Assembly: GCF_035222485.1 (NCBI RefSeq)
Contig: NC_085921.1
Location: 5,022,001-5,086,000, forward strand
Direction of reading: 5' to 3'
DNA from: Podospora pseudoanserina
Lineage: Eukaryota > Ascomycota > Sordariomycetes > Sordariales > Podosporaceae
Length of the DNA: 64,000 bases
The first letter of the stretch is position 1, and the number at the start of each line of letters is the position of its first letter. Made by a program: the position numbers and the translations under genes. The notes under the pieces are model-generated. The model was given only the letters and a program-made list of their open reading frames with translations, was not told where the DNA came from and ran no database searches. Shown here in pieces: positions 50,113-60,344 of this stretch.

Positions 50113-51084
50113 TTAGCGAACTCCTCCCAGGGCCCCCATTGTCATGCCTGCCAAAACCGGCATCGCCATCGTCCATGACCTTGCCAACCCTCTTCCCTCA
50201 TATTCTTGCTCAGGCTTAGACCACCTGCCACCCGCAAATTTCCCACAGCCGTAGCCCCCATAACCAAACCCATACATCTTGGACCCTGGTCTGAGATATC
50301 TACCCTTCGGCTTGCTATAACCATATTCCGACTCGTCGTAGATGATCTCGTCGAGGTAAGGACTGATCGGCTTGGCGTCGGCCACACCTGGGAATGTGTG
50401 ACCAGGTGCCTCGAGATACATGTGGGTCCTGTTCTCGTCCTTGCCCAAGAACGCTGGGCGGGAGGTGTGCATGGCGGTGGCCATCCCCCTGCGAAGGATG
50501 CGATGTTGACGGTACATTTCTTTCTCCTTGAGAACCCTCTCGGCCCGTGCTGAGACACGCTCGTCATGTGTCGTACCAGTAAGTGTATCCTTCAGCTTTC
50601 TCGCTAACGAGCGCTTTCCCGAGGTTTCACTGCTCTTGGAGTCAGAGCCAGAGTCATCCGTTGGCTCGTCAGACAAGTCATCGGCGCTGTCCAGAACCGT
50701 CTCGGAAATTTGAAGACGGACCTTGTCCTTCTCTGCCTCGCTGAGTGACGAAAGAAATTCGGAGTCTTCATGTGGATGGTGCCAGATGGATCTGGGGTTG
50801 GGGTTGTAGTTGGTGTCAACGAAGAACTGGTGATGCGTGTCTGGATCAAATTCCCTAACCCATCCAGAGGGAACGGGGCGAAGTTCGTCTTCCATGCTGC
50901 GGCGGGCTTGCATTGGAATGGCGTCTTTGTGTTGGAGTGCTGTGGTTGTTGAGATGGTCCCGGAGCTGGTTGAACTGGTTTCGTTGTTGCCAGAGAGTGA
51001 CGACTGTAATGCTTCAGAGTGGATTGCGGGTGGCGAGCCTCTTTCTACCTTGGTGCTGCTCGAACGTGATGGCGATACAGACAT
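50113..51084 (-). CDS. WW-domain protein
   Basis: A single-exon gene of 323 residues. A WW domain spans about residues 70-106 (PVPSGWVREFDPDTHHQFFV then WHHPHE), with Trp75, Trp101 and Pro104 in the canonical places for binding proline-rich ligands. The N-terminus is Ser/Thr-rich, residues about 110-160 are acidic, and a basic coiled segment (about 165-205) follows. The C-terminal third is rich in Gly and Tyr and ends with the weakly hydrophobic MAMPVLAGMTMGALGG, which might be a membrane contact. The start at 51084 is used because upstream in-frame codons to 51297 read as leader. This type of WW protein is common in filamentous fungi, but its role is not known to me. Confidence 0.82.
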   Translation of the reverse strand: MSVSPSRSSSTKVERGSPPAIHSEALQSSLSGNNETSSTSSGTISTTTALQHKDAIPMQARRSMEDELRPVPSGWVREFDPDTHHQFFVDTNYNPNPRSIWHHPHEDSEFLSSLSEAEKDKVRLQISETVLDSADDLSDEPTDDSGSDSKSSETSGKRSLARKLKDTLTGTTHDERVSARAERVLKEKEMYRQHRILRRGMATAMHTSRPAFLGKDENRTHMYLEAPGHTFPGVADAKPISPYLDEIIYDESEYGYSKPKGRYLRPGSKMYGFGYGGYGCGKFAGGRWSKPEQEYEGRGLARSWTMAMPVLAGMTMGALGGVR

Positions 51085-51700
51085 TGTGGCACTTTTTGGC
51101 AAAGGCGGGAGGGGATATAAGTAGAGATTTACCCGAAACACACAGGCTGGAATGCAGTTGGCAAGCAGCTGTAGTAGCATGGAAAGAGAATAATTTGAAA
51201 CGAAACTCGCGCCGTTGAAGTGAGTAAGATTCAAAGCTTGAACGCGAAAGAAGGGACACAACTGCTTGTTAGTGTGCTCTGGAAGCCAATCTGACATGAT
51301 GGAAGTCAGACGTCATATAGAAGTCAAATCACTGTTGCATCGAAAGTGGGTTTGGACACAGAACTACTGCAAAGCCAGTGCCGGCTCATGTGAGCCACGA
51401 GCCAGCTGCACATATAGTCTGGGACTCGTCTACATTAATTCGCGATTGGAAGTCAAAATGGTCGTGTTTGCAGAAAAACCTTTACATAAATATGTGTGTA
51501 TCAAGAAAGAGATCGAGGCCCTTCAAGGCATGCATCCTCCGGTTCGAAAGTCCCGTCCCATAGCACGTGAACATTGCGCAATTCCGTTCACTATGCTAGC
51601 ATACAGAATAATTAGTACTCCATTGAAGTCAAATACAAGGTACAATAACTATCACCTCACGCCTTCTTTTGTCCACGAGGTGACCAGGTACCCTACCTAA
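51085..51700. other. 616-bp gap, leader of the WW gene and 3' flank of the next
   Basis: Both flanking genes are on the minus strand. An AGGTACCCTACCTAATTA stretch lies at about 51687-51704. No gene is seen. Confidence 0.5.
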
Positions 51701-52663
51701 TTATATTGCCTGCCTTCCCCTTACGTTAAAGAACTCATACTCGTCACTGGTATTGTCGGTTTCCGCCATCATCAAATCGGGATGCCTTCTCTCCTGCTGC
51801 CGACCTGCCTTCAACATCCCAGGGCTTGCCATTCTATGATCTCTATCCACCCTGATTTCACCAAGTTCGGAAGGCGGTATATGTCGCGGTCTGATTCCCG
51901 GAGCAGCTTCTTCCACTCTGCGATGCGGCAGGGGAGCTGTGTGTAGGACGTATACACACTGAGGACAGTATCCATCGGTATTGATATTTCTGTGACGATG
52001 GTGACACCCTCTACACCAACGCGCGTGAGGATGGGCATGAGAATGTAGAAGCCTGTCTCGTAGTGTGGTGCCAAGGACCACTCGGGGTTGGGGTGGACCC
52101 TCGCTAAAGACCCGGTTGTACGAGAGAGGCCGGAGGCTATGCCGGACACCGTGAGGTTGCCTCGATGGTGATGGCGGTGGAGAGTGCCGCGTCCGGACGT
52201 AGCGACATCCTGGGCTTGGGGCAGCCGGTGCACCAGGCGAGATGCTACGAAAATAAGGTCGGTCGTGATCCTCTCCTTCGACACCCCCAATGATAGCCCG
52301 AACAGGAGAGGGATTGCGGAAGGGGGGAGAGTGGCGTGTGGGCGCAAGCGGATGTGGTGGATATGTTTTCAGCTGGTAGCCTGCCTCACGAATGATCATG
52401 CTGGCACCTGGGGCATTGTATATGATGGTGTTAGAGGATTCGTAAGCGCCTTCCGGGGGTTGCTCCATTTGACCCAAGTTGACAATTACCTTCACCGGGC
52501 GATCGGAGTCCCTACGAATCGCAGGAATAAGGCGGTGAGAAAGAAAAGCATCGATGGCATCCAATTCGGAGACTTCACGTGTCACAGCGTCCCCGATGTA
52601 GGGCGCCGTCTTGCGATAGGTATAATGCCTTGCCCCATATGGTTCAGGTCGGTGATGTGCCAT
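51701..52663 (-). CDS. Uncharacterised protein with a CXXC...CXXC motif
   Basis: A single open frame of 320 residues. It is Arg/His/Pro-rich. Residues about 38-90 form a folded-looking segment (AFLSHRLIPAIRRDSDRPV, VIVNLGQME, TIIYNAPGASMII), and near 225-245 there is a possible zinc ribbon, CRGCHHRHRNINTDGYCPQC. The rest has low complexity with many Pro-containing repeats. I do not recognise the family. The open length on the minus strand and a composition distinct from the neighbouring non-coding DNA support a real gene. A second long minus-strand frame over it (51811-52347) is a shadow. Confidence 0.6.
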   Translation of the reverse strand: MAHHRPEPYGARHYTYRKTAPYIGDAVTREVSELDAIDAFLSHRLIPAIRRDSDRPVKVIVNLGQMEQPPEGAYESSNTIIYNAPGASMIIREAGYQLKTYPPHPLAPTRHSPPFRNPSPVRAIIGGVEGEDHDRPYFRSISPGAPAAPSPGCRYVRTRHSPPPSPSRQPHGVRHSLRPLSYNRVFSEGPPQPRVVLGTTLRDRLLHSHAHPHARWCRGCHHRHRNINTDGYCPQCVYVLHTAPLPHRRVEEAAPGIRPRHIPPSELGEIRVDRDHRMASPGMLKAGRQQERRHPDLMMAETDNTSDEYEFFNVRGRQAI

Positions 52664-52953
52664 GGCTTAGACTCAAGTGGGTGGGTAGGTCAGAGAGTGA
52701 ATTTGGGCAAAAGAAAGAGCTATTCAAAGGGGCCAGGAGGGGCAAATGTAGGGGTACTACGCAGTCGAGCGTGTCAAGGGTAGCTACCTGCATTCTGTCT
52801 CACAACCTAGAGTAGTACAGCGAAACCGGACAGCATCTTCCGAGAACCAAAGTCTTGCGTGATGAAGTGTGTATTTCTGGTCAGGGCCTTTCAGTTGATT
52901 TGAGCTGTATCTAAGAGAACATGAGCAAGGTTACCATATCCTCTTTCTGTCAT

Positions 52954-53737
52954 CTATCCTTGAATTTCAATCTTGCGAGCCCCCGTCTTTTCAGCCTTGG
53001 GTACGAGGATATCCAGAATGCCTTGGTTGAATTTGGCCTTCACCTTGTCTTGGTCGATGTTGTTGGGAAAGTTGAAGACGCGGGAGAACTCTCCAAATGA
53101 ACGCTCGCTCAGCCAGTACTTAGGTCCCGAGGATTTATCCTTGGAATCTTTGGTGTCCTTGGAATCCTTCATCTTCACTTCACTGTCTTTACCTTTGGCG
53201 CCTTCTATCTTCTTGGATGAGTCGGAGCTGCCCAGACGAAGCGATGGGTCACCCTCCTCGTGCTTGCGTTCGGTGTGGCCACTGACAACCATGGTCTGCG
53301 GGCTGGGAGATACAAAGTTAGGGATGGGTTGGGTAGAAGGGGAAAATGGGGGAGGGGTACTCGGTAAATCGAATTTCGACATTTTCAGGCGAGACACCTG
53401 GGAGCTCCCCTTGCAGGGTATAATCTTTGTCGTGCTCGGTGACGTCGAACTTTGGCGAGAAGTTCTGGAGGCTGGTGCTGCTGTCGGCATGGTGACCTCC
53501 GAGCTCACGGGCGTACTTGTCGAAGTCATCCAACATGCGGAAGAGTGACGAGAAGCCTGGCGTTGGAGAATTGGCGTGGGAGATGCGGGGGTACCAGAGA
53601 GACATCTTGGGCGGAGTTCTGTTTGAGATCCTGGGACCAGTGATGCTATGTGCGAGCCGGCGGGTAGTGGCTGACTTGGGAGCTCCTGAGCGGAGAAGAG
53701 TGGGAATCTTGCTGGTAAAAGTGCGCGATGACTGCAT
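52954..53737 (-). CDS. Small heat-shock protein (Hsp20/alpha-crystallin, Hsp30 type)
   Basis: Exon 1 is 53737-53361 and exon 2 is 53302-52954, joined over a 58-nt intron (GTACCC, branch CTAAC, acceptor CCCAG); 241 residues. The splice restores the family stretch ENVEIRFTDPQTMVVSGHTE. The alpha-crystallin domain starts near SPKFDVTEHDKDYTLQGELPG and ends FNQGILDILVPKAEK, and is split by a Lys/Ser/Asp-rich insert (about residues 155-195), as in fungal Hsp30. The chaperone prevents aggregation of other proteins. An N-terminal segment of 44 residues (MQSSRTFTSKIPTLLR and on), rich in Arg, Ser and Thr with no acids, looks like a mitochondrial presequence; an internal Met (MSLWYPRIS) would give a shorter cytosolic form. 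Confidence 0.9.
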
Positions 53738-54782
53738 GGAACCTTGGCTGAAGGGCAGGTTGAAGACAGCCTATCTTACATTTGGCAAGCAAGCAGACAT
53801 CTATATACCAGTTCTCGTCTCTCCTTGTCTGCTTTGACATTCCTCTCGGTTGATGGTCTCCGTCATGTTGGCTGTCCCGTGGCTTTGTTCTTGAAGCGTT
53901 TGATGCGTAATGTGGTCGTCGTGACGATAAGATGAACTGACCTGGACGCGCTGTGGTTGCTCCATCTGAAATCCCAACGCTGCACAGACGAGACCCACCA
54001 AGAACTGAATCCGACCGTCGGCGCCCGGAGGACGGGAGTGGAGACGGGAGGCTCCGGGTGTGAGGCTGGATGCTATCTGGCCGGTTCCGGGAAAGAATAC
54101 TCTCTGGACCGATAAAAGACCCATCCCCTCACCAGTCAAAGACAGCGGAGAAAGTCCGAAAGGAGTGTGATGTGATTGGATCTGTGGAATGACAGGGCCG
54201 GACCTTTTCCGCCGACAAGCCCTGGTTTTGGTTACGGTTACGGCCTAGCTCGAAATAAGCAGCAGCTAATCTGTAAAGGGTAACACGCGGACTTGTAACT
54301 GTGATGTCATAGGCAACAATCCTTGGATGTTGCCCGTGGGATGCCACCCCGCAGTTTGACCACCGGGGAAAGGGCGAGAACCTCTTGGTCCTTGTACCGA
54401 CTTTTCATTTTCTGCTTGCTGCCTCGAGTCACTATTGCTCCGTAGGTGGTACGCACTGATCAGGGAAGGGCTTGTTCTCCGCCAAGCTGCGCATCCACCG
54501 ATCACCCAGCCAGTTTGATGACTGAACCTCCCCACACTCCCATCATTCATCATTGTGCAGGATTACCACCAAACATCGTACGATTCTTGCATCCCCCAGC
54601 TTCTCGACTGCCCGCTTGAGCCCTCTCCCTCCAGCGCAACGGGCGCACCAGCCCACACCGCACCTCACCACCCCTCCCCGACCGACAAGTAGAGCAGTTT
54701 CCAGACTGCCGCAGCGGCCCGCTAGGTAGCCCACTTGCTCCGGCCCGGGCTCAACCAGTCAGGTCCGTTTTTCGGCTTCAAG
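53738..54782. promoter_or_regulatory. Divergent promoter region of the sHSP and the hybrid kinase
   Basis: A 1-kb gap between head-to-head genes. Its right end is C-rich leader before the histidine kinase ATG. I did not identify heat-shock elements with confidence. Confidence 0.45.
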
Positions 54783-57167
54783 ATGGCCGACTTTGCTGGT
54801 GGAGGGACTGCCCCCGTCCATCCAGACCTAGGTCTTCTTTTTGATCTCTCGCCTCTGCCTTCGCTCCTCCTTTCGCCCTCGTGGCGCATCACCAGAGCCT
54901 CCGCGCGCTTTCTCGAAGAATGGAACTCCTCCCCCGAGGCCTGCGTTGGCCAAGAACTGCTGGCCTTTGTGCAGAACCATCTCTCTCCATCCCCCGTCCA
55001 CCTCAAGTTTCTCACCACGGCCATCGACGATGCGATTGCCTTGCGCGCAGAACGAACCTCGATGCTGATCAACACGAGGCGCTCCGTTTCCTGGAGGGCA
55101 CGTGTGATACCGTATTTCAAGGGCGATGAGCTTTTGGCCATTGTCACGGAGTGGCATAAGAACTTGTCCACAGACGACGAGGTCCAACCCGGCCTCTCCA
55201 CCGATGAAGCTTTCCGCATCCTTGTTCAGGCAGTCAAGGATTATGCGATATTTCTACTTGATACCACAGGCCACATCGCGACGTGGAACACGGGCGCTGA
55301 ACTCCTGAAGGGCTACCGACGGGATGAAATCGTCGGCAAGCACTTTTCTGTTTTTTACGGCAAGGAGGATCTGGACATCAAGAAGCCAGAGATGGAGTTG
55401 GAGATCTGCATGCGCGATGGCAGAGTGGAAGACGAGGGGTGGCGCTACAGAAAAGACGGCAGTCGGTTCTGGGCCAACGTCGTTATCACGGCCGTGTACA
55501 AAAACGGCGTTCATGTGGGCTTTGGAAAAGTGACACGAGACTTGACGGAGCGCAAGTCAGCCGAGTCTCGACTAATTGCTGCCTACGAGGAGAGTGAGAA
55601 GCTCAAATCCGACTTTCTGGCCAACATGAGCCACGAGATTCGCACCCCCATGCACGGCATGCTCTCGGCATGCGCCTTGCTTCTGGACACAGGCCTCTCG
55701 TCGCGGCAGCGCGACATTGTCGGCATCATGGACGAGTCAGGACAGGTGCTGCTGCAGGTTATCAATGACATCCTCGACTATTCCAAATTGGCATCTGGGA
55801 GCTTTTCCATTCACTCGGACATTGTCGGCATCACGAGCATTGTCACCTCGGTATTACGAAGCGTGCAGACGACATTGCCCCCATCTGTGCATTTCGAAAT
55901 GTTTCTGGCGCCAGACCTCCCCAGGTCGGTGCAAGGCGACCCTCTGAGATACCGACAGATACTTCACAACATTGTTGGAAATGCCGCCAAGTTTACAGAA
56001 AAGGGCAGCATTCGGGTCAGGGCCGGCGTGCAGCGAGAGGACCACGACAGCTATATAATCATGACCGAGGTGACAGACACCGGCATTGGTATCCGCGAGG
56101 CTGCCGCTGCAAGCCTTTTCACGCCTTTCACCCAGTTCGATGCAACCACAACAAAACAGTACAAGGGCACTGGACTCGGTCTGTCCATCGCCAAGTCATT
56201 GGCCGAGTTGATGGGGGGGAGCATCGGGTATCGCCCCAACCCCGAACGGCACGGCAGTATATTTTGGTTTACGGCGCGGTTCAAAAAGATCAAGAGCCTT
56301 GAGCAAATTCAAGACTGGAAGAGCAGGTTGGTCCGGAAGGGCGGTACAATTCTGGCCATGCCCGAGGCAGACGTGGTTAGCTTGCGACAAAAGCTGGCAG
56401 AGGTGGCTCCCATCAAGAGTCTACTGCTGGTGGAAGACAATGTGATCAACCAGAAGGTTATGCTCGGTCTCCTGAGGTCTCTCGGCTTCAAGAACACTGC
56501 GCTCGCCTCCAATGGGTCCGAGGCGGTGAATATGGTGCGGAGCAAGCCCGCGGCCTACGACATCGTCCTCATGGACATCAACATGCCCATTATGGATGGC
56601 CATCAAGCTTCCAAGGCGATGCGGGACGCAGACATCCGGGTGCCCATCATCGCCATGACGGCATACGCACTCAAGGGCGATAGGGAACGCTGCCTTGAGC
56701 ACGGCATGAACGACTATATCCCCAAGCCGGTCGACAAGAAGTATCTCATCAAGGTTCTAGCAAAGTGGCTCCTACAAATGAAGGACTACAGGAAGATCTT
56801 TGACGAACAAATGAACAAGCTACGAAGCTACGAATCTTTGACTCCGGGTGCGAAGGGCCATGTTGCCGATCGTCTCCAGAAACTTTCATTAACTGTCCAG
56901 GGCGAAGAAGGCGAAGGAGGCGGAGCCGCCACACCGTCTGATCGGTCGGTGGAAAACAAAGACCAATCTGATTCCCATGGAGCACAGTCGTCAGACGACA
57001 CCATCAATGTGGTCAAGCCTACCTCACAAGAGGAGAACCAGCACACCAGCAGTGTGGTATCTTCACCGCGTTTCGAGCCACTTTTGCCGCCAGTTCAGCT
57101 CGAAATGCTGGACTCCACCCAGGACATTGGCCTTATGGTGACTGGAGACATCGCGCCAAACGCTTGA
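54783..57167 (+). CDS. Hybrid histidine kinase with PAS domain and receiver
   Basis: A single exon of 794 residues. A PAS domain lies about 150-255 (YAIFLLDTTGHIATWNTGAE, with FGKVTRDLTERK as its end). The dimerisation helix has FLANMSHEIRTPMHGML with phospho-acceptor His284. The ATPase part shows HNIVGNAAKFT (N box, 395-405), DTGIG (432-436), FTPFTQF and GTGLGLSIAKSL (462-473). The receiver domain, LLLVEDNVINQKV at 547 onward, has phospho-acceptor Asp598 in DIVLMDINMPIMDG, plus MTAYALKGD and YIPKPVDKK. There is no transmembrane segment, so it is cytosolic. It resembles fungal hybrid kinases of the TcsA/FosA kind (group IV), but I am not sure of the class. The TGA at 57165 is followed in frame by 51 more sense codons; see findings. 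Confidence 0.92.
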   Translation: MADFAGGGTAPVHPDLGLLFDLSPLPSLLLSPSWRITRASARFLEEWNSSPEACVGQELLAFVQNHLSPSPVHLKFLTTAIDDAIALRAERTSMLINTRRSVSWRARVIPYFKGDELLAIVTEWHKNLSTDDEVQPGLSTDEAFRILVQAVKDYAIFLLDTTGHIATWNTGAELLKGYRRDEIVGKHFSVFYGKEDLDIKKPEMELEICMRDGRVEDEGWRYRKDGSRFWANVVITAVYKNGVHVGFGKVTRDLTERKSAESRLIAAYEESEKLKSDFLANMSHEIRTPMHGMLSACALLLDTGLSSRQRDIVGIMDESGQVLLQVINDILDYSKLASGSFSIHSDIVGITSIVTSVLRSVQTTLPPSVHFEMFLAPDLPRSVQGDPLRYRQILHNIVGNAAKFTEKGSIRVRAGVQREDHDSYIIMTEVTDTGIGIREAAAASLFTPFTQFDATTTKQYKGTGLGLSIAKSLAELMGGSIGYRPNPERHGSIFWFTARFKKIKSLEQIQDWKSRLVRKGGTILAMPEADVVSLRQKLAEVAPIKSLLLVEDNVINQKVMLGLLRSLGFKNTALASNGSEAVNMVRSKPAAYDIVLMDINMPIMDGHQASKAMRDADIRVPIIAMTAYALKGDRERCLEHGMNDYIPKPVDKKYLIKVLAKWLLQMKDYRKIFDEQMNKLRSYESLTPGAKGHVADRLQKLSLTVQGEEGEGGGAATPSDRSVENKDQSDSHGAQSSDDTINVVKPTSQEENQHTSSVVSSPRFEPLLPPVQLEMLDSTQDIGLMVTGDIAPNA

Positions 57168-58952
57168 GGGTCACAAATCTCTGCGGAAGCTGTCGATAGT
57201 GGAGGAGACACAGAGAATAGCACCAGCGGGACAACTGCCACCACACCTTTAGATCCACCACTGGACTCGGACAAGAGCACTGTCGATACCACACATAAGG
57301 GGGCAGCCACCCTGCTACCATGATACGAGGTTCAATACCTCTTTCCCTTTTTCCTTGCGTTCTCTTTACTTGTTGTTTCTTCCTTTTTCCCTCTATGTTT
57401 CTTTTTGGCGCGATCTGGAGTTGACTATATGGTGCTTAGTGTACTTTGGCAAGCAGGCAATAACTTTTACTGCATTGATACCTATTTCATTTCTATTTTT
57501 GTGGGAGCAGGGGGGTTGAGTTATTGAGTGCACTCGGTGATCGCAACAATGTCTGTATGGATATGAAGTAGCACGCGGTGGTGATCCGGGACAGGAGTGG
57601 TGATTTGGCTTGCATGAAAATGGCGAGACGTGGGTTTATGCAGCGAGTCTGGAGTTGTGGGCATCTAGATAAACAGTACGAAATAGGATGTAGGGTAAAA
57701 TAGTAACGATACGGTATATTATCTCTATGGCAACATACTCCATGTACAGTATAACTTTTTTTTCTTTTCTAAGAAAAAACAGAAAAAAAACTTGCCGAAT
57801 GGACTTTCAGCGAAGGATACCTAACAAGCTTCTGATTGAGTTGGCTGCATGTTGTTGGACTACTACGCTCAGCCTCATGTCGGAGGCTAGGTATCCATCA
57901 GGCCACAGATCAAGATCTGTATTAACCCACGCTGTGGTTGAAGCTGCGGCTCGGGGGCTTGGAGTTATGCAAACTGAAACAAGTGATACCCGGAGCATAT
58001 TAGTACCTGTTTGGGAATATGGAAATGTGCTGTTCAAGATCTGGCCTGTCGTGAGCTGAGGGGCGATGCAAGGTTCTTTTAATGTGTTATGGCCAGGCTG
58101 TGGCCGTTTACTCGGCACAGAATTGAACAGCACAATAACACCCGATCAGATGGTCATATTGTGTTGGTTGGAACTTTGTGTCGGGCCCAATCCCACAGAG
58201 CAGGTCTCCGTCGGGTGTTGGAATGTTGATGGCAGTGCTTTGAGCAAGAAGACCCCGATGGGGAAATATGTGGGTGAACTGGGAAGTGTGTGGTCAGCTT
58301 ACTTACCGGCGCTAAAAATACAAGATGGGACGAAATTATGCCAGGAGCCATGATGTCTCCCTGTGGCACCATCCATATATCTGACAGCGGCTGAAGGTGA
58401 GTGGCCAAGAGCGGCGATGCAATCTTTCTTCAATTCTTTCAGTGAATGGGGATGCAAATTCGTGTCCGTATGGTGAAACAAGTTAACAGGCGAAGTTGGA
58501 TTCTCTGAAGATAGTAGGATGGGTGGGTTAATCATTGGGACTGTCGCCAACAGTGAGCGCATCGCGCCATCCTAGGAAAGCGTTCAGAACTAGTGTGGCC
58601 CTCAGGGCCTTTGCTGTCTGTTGACTGAACTCGGACTTGGGCCTTATTTGAAGGCCAGGTGCATCATCGTCGTTGGCCCTGATTTTGTGACAGACCATGG
58701 AACATGGACCGTTTTCTCAGTCCTATCCCCATTTTGGCGAGCTGAAATTGTTGGAAATTGAGTCCATATTCAAACATAACAAGTTGTATATAAGCCCGGG
58801 TTTCCGACGAGAGTGTGCCAACGTATTTGCGTCAACCATCTACCAATCTTTTCCCTATCTTCCTCACATTCTTGACCCCAGCTTTCTTCATTTCCTCTCC
58901 GCCGGTCGGACCTCTAGAGTGTATAAGACTTTTCACCCTTTCCGCCATCACC
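57168..58952. other. 1.8-kb gap with no gene
   Basis: The first 150 bases are an in-frame continuation of the histidine kinase tail up to a TGA at 57321. After that only low-complexity T-rich and small open frames are seen; none is supported as a gene. The last part is the leader of the next gene. Confidence 0.5.
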
Positions 58953-60344
58953 ATGCCAGGTCCCCTCATTGCCCTCATACCGGCCGTTGCTGGCGCTGCT
59001 GCACGCGCAGCACCTGCCGCAGTCGGTAAGGCAACTGCTCAAAGTGCTGCCAAAGGCGCTGCCAAAGCCGCACCCAAGCCTGCTGCTCCCAAGCCTGCTG
59101 CTCCCAAGCCTCAGCCTCCCAAGCAGAACAACCCGCCCAAGCCCAAAGACGACAAGAAGCCTGAGCAAAAGAAGGATGAGAAGAAGCCCGAGCAAAAGAA
59201 GGATGAGAAGAAGCCCGAGCAAAAGAAGGATGACAAGAAGCCTGAACCAAAGAAGGACGACAAAAAGCCCGAGCAAAAGGACGAGAAAAAGCCCGAGCAA
59301 AAGAAGGACGAGAAAAAGTCCGATGACAAGAAGCAGGATAATAAGCCTGGGCAGAAGAAGGACGAGAAAAAGCCCGATGACAAGAAGCAGAATAATAAGC
59401 AGAAGAAGCCTACGCGTGGCTGTGAGAAGAGGGAGGAACTCACAGAACAAGCTCTCGACACTACTTCTCAAGTCATCGATCGCATCACGAACCGCCCTGG
59501 CCGGGACGATGATGCCACCTCAGATTCTCTCAAACTCGCAGGGCCCAAGCCCAAGAACCCCGTGGTGGCGCCCAAGGCTCCCAAGGCCGGTGATGTACTT
59601 GTCTCCCTTGCTGTTAAGAACAACGGCCAGGATTGGTTCTGGTTCGTCCACCACCCTACCGAGACCAACACAGGCATGACCATGCATGCCGAGGGTACCA
59701 TCACCAAGGGATTTACGGTTAAACTCACACGCAAGACCACCGTCGAAAAGCTCGAGTCTGCCACGGGCACCAAGTCACTCGAGCTGATCAAGCTGCAGTG
59801 GGTTGAGAAGCGTTGGTGGGACGAGGACATGTTCGGCCCCAACAAGGCTGCCAAGGCGGAGGCTCCCTTTGAGACAACCGCGTATGGCGTAAAGCCTCCC
59901 ACAGTGACCGAGTGCGCTCCCGTCAAGGAGACCGCCACTGAGATGGCCATGGATAGGATGACCGCCCGTATCAAGCGCAAGGACGACAAGACCTGGGTCC
60001 TCGAGTCGTGCGAGGCTCTGGTCCGTGCCGGAGCCCTCAAACAGAACGTCTTGACCTTCCTTGAGAAGCTCAAGGACAGCTACGGCACCCTCGGAGGCAA
60101 GAAGCCCGCCGACCCCAATGTTAGCCCGGCCAACCCTGGCAAACAGCCGATCTGCGGTACTCCCAGCAGGGGCGGAGATGGCCTCCCTACCAAGACCAAT
60201 AGGCCTAATACGCCGAGCACACCTGGGAATGCTACACCGCGTAAGACTGGGAATGCTACACCGGGTAAGCCTGGAAATGGCACTCCAAAGAAGGGCGTCA
60301 CTGGAAAGCCTCCTGCCATCAACGCGGCTGCTGTCAACAAATAG
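58953..60344 (+). CDS. Lys/Glu/Gln/Pro repeat protein with a C-terminal folded domain
   Basis: A single exon of 463 residues, started at the first ATG in good context (upstream in-frame Met at 58815 reads as leader). The N-terminus is Ala/Pro-rich (MPGPLIALIPAVAGAAARAA and on). Residues about 65-150 are imperfect repeats of KKPEQKKDE, KKPEPKKDD and KKPDDKKQN, nearly all Lys, Glu, Asp, Gln and Pro. A separate part follows: CEKREELTEQALDTT, then DVLVSLAVKNNGQDWFWFVH at about 210, HAEGTI, KLQWVEKRWWDEDMF and TWVLESCEALVRAGAL at about 345. It looks folded and globular. The C-terminus repeats GNATPRKTGNATPGKPGNGT. The Trp-rich block with a central His and a later Cys recalls fungal uncharacterised or thiol-enzyme-like domains, but I cannot assign it. 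No clear signal peptide. The tandem Lys repeats could bind nucleic acid; that is only a guess. Confidence 0.62.
   Translation: MPGPLIALIPAVAGAAARAAPAAVGKATAQSAAKGAAKAAPKPAAPKPAAPKPQPPKQNNPPKPKDDKKPEQKKDEKKPEQKKDEKKPEQKKDDKKPEPKKDDKKPEQKDEKKPEQKKDEKKSDDKKQDNKPGQKKDEKKPDDKKQNNKQKKPTRGCEKREELTEQALDTTSQVIDRITNRPGRDDDATSDSLKLAGPKPKNPVVAPKAPKAGDVLVSLAVKNNGQDWFWFVHHPTETNTGMTMHAEGTITKGFTVKLTRKTTVEKLESATGTKSLELIKLQWVEKRWWDEDMFGPNKAAKAEAPFETTAYGVKPPTVTECAPVKETATEMAMDRMTARIKRKDDKTWVLESCEALVRAGALKQNVLTFLEKLKDSYGTLGGKKPADPNVSPANPGKQPICGTPSRGGDGLPTKTNRPNTPSTPGNATPRKTGNATPGKPGNGTPKKGVTGKPPAINAAAVNK
59160..59400 (+). repeat. Tandem coding repeat (KKPEQKKDE type)
   Basis: Imperfect units of about 9 codons (AAGAAGCCYGAGCAAAAG with variants) repeated about nine times within the gene at 58953-60344. 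Units differ by point changes and by a shorter DDKKQ variant at the 3' end. Confidence 0.8.

Noticed and set aside
57727-58059. 110-codon frame downstream of the histidine kinase
   Set aside because: It lies in T- and A-run sequence and carries no domain.
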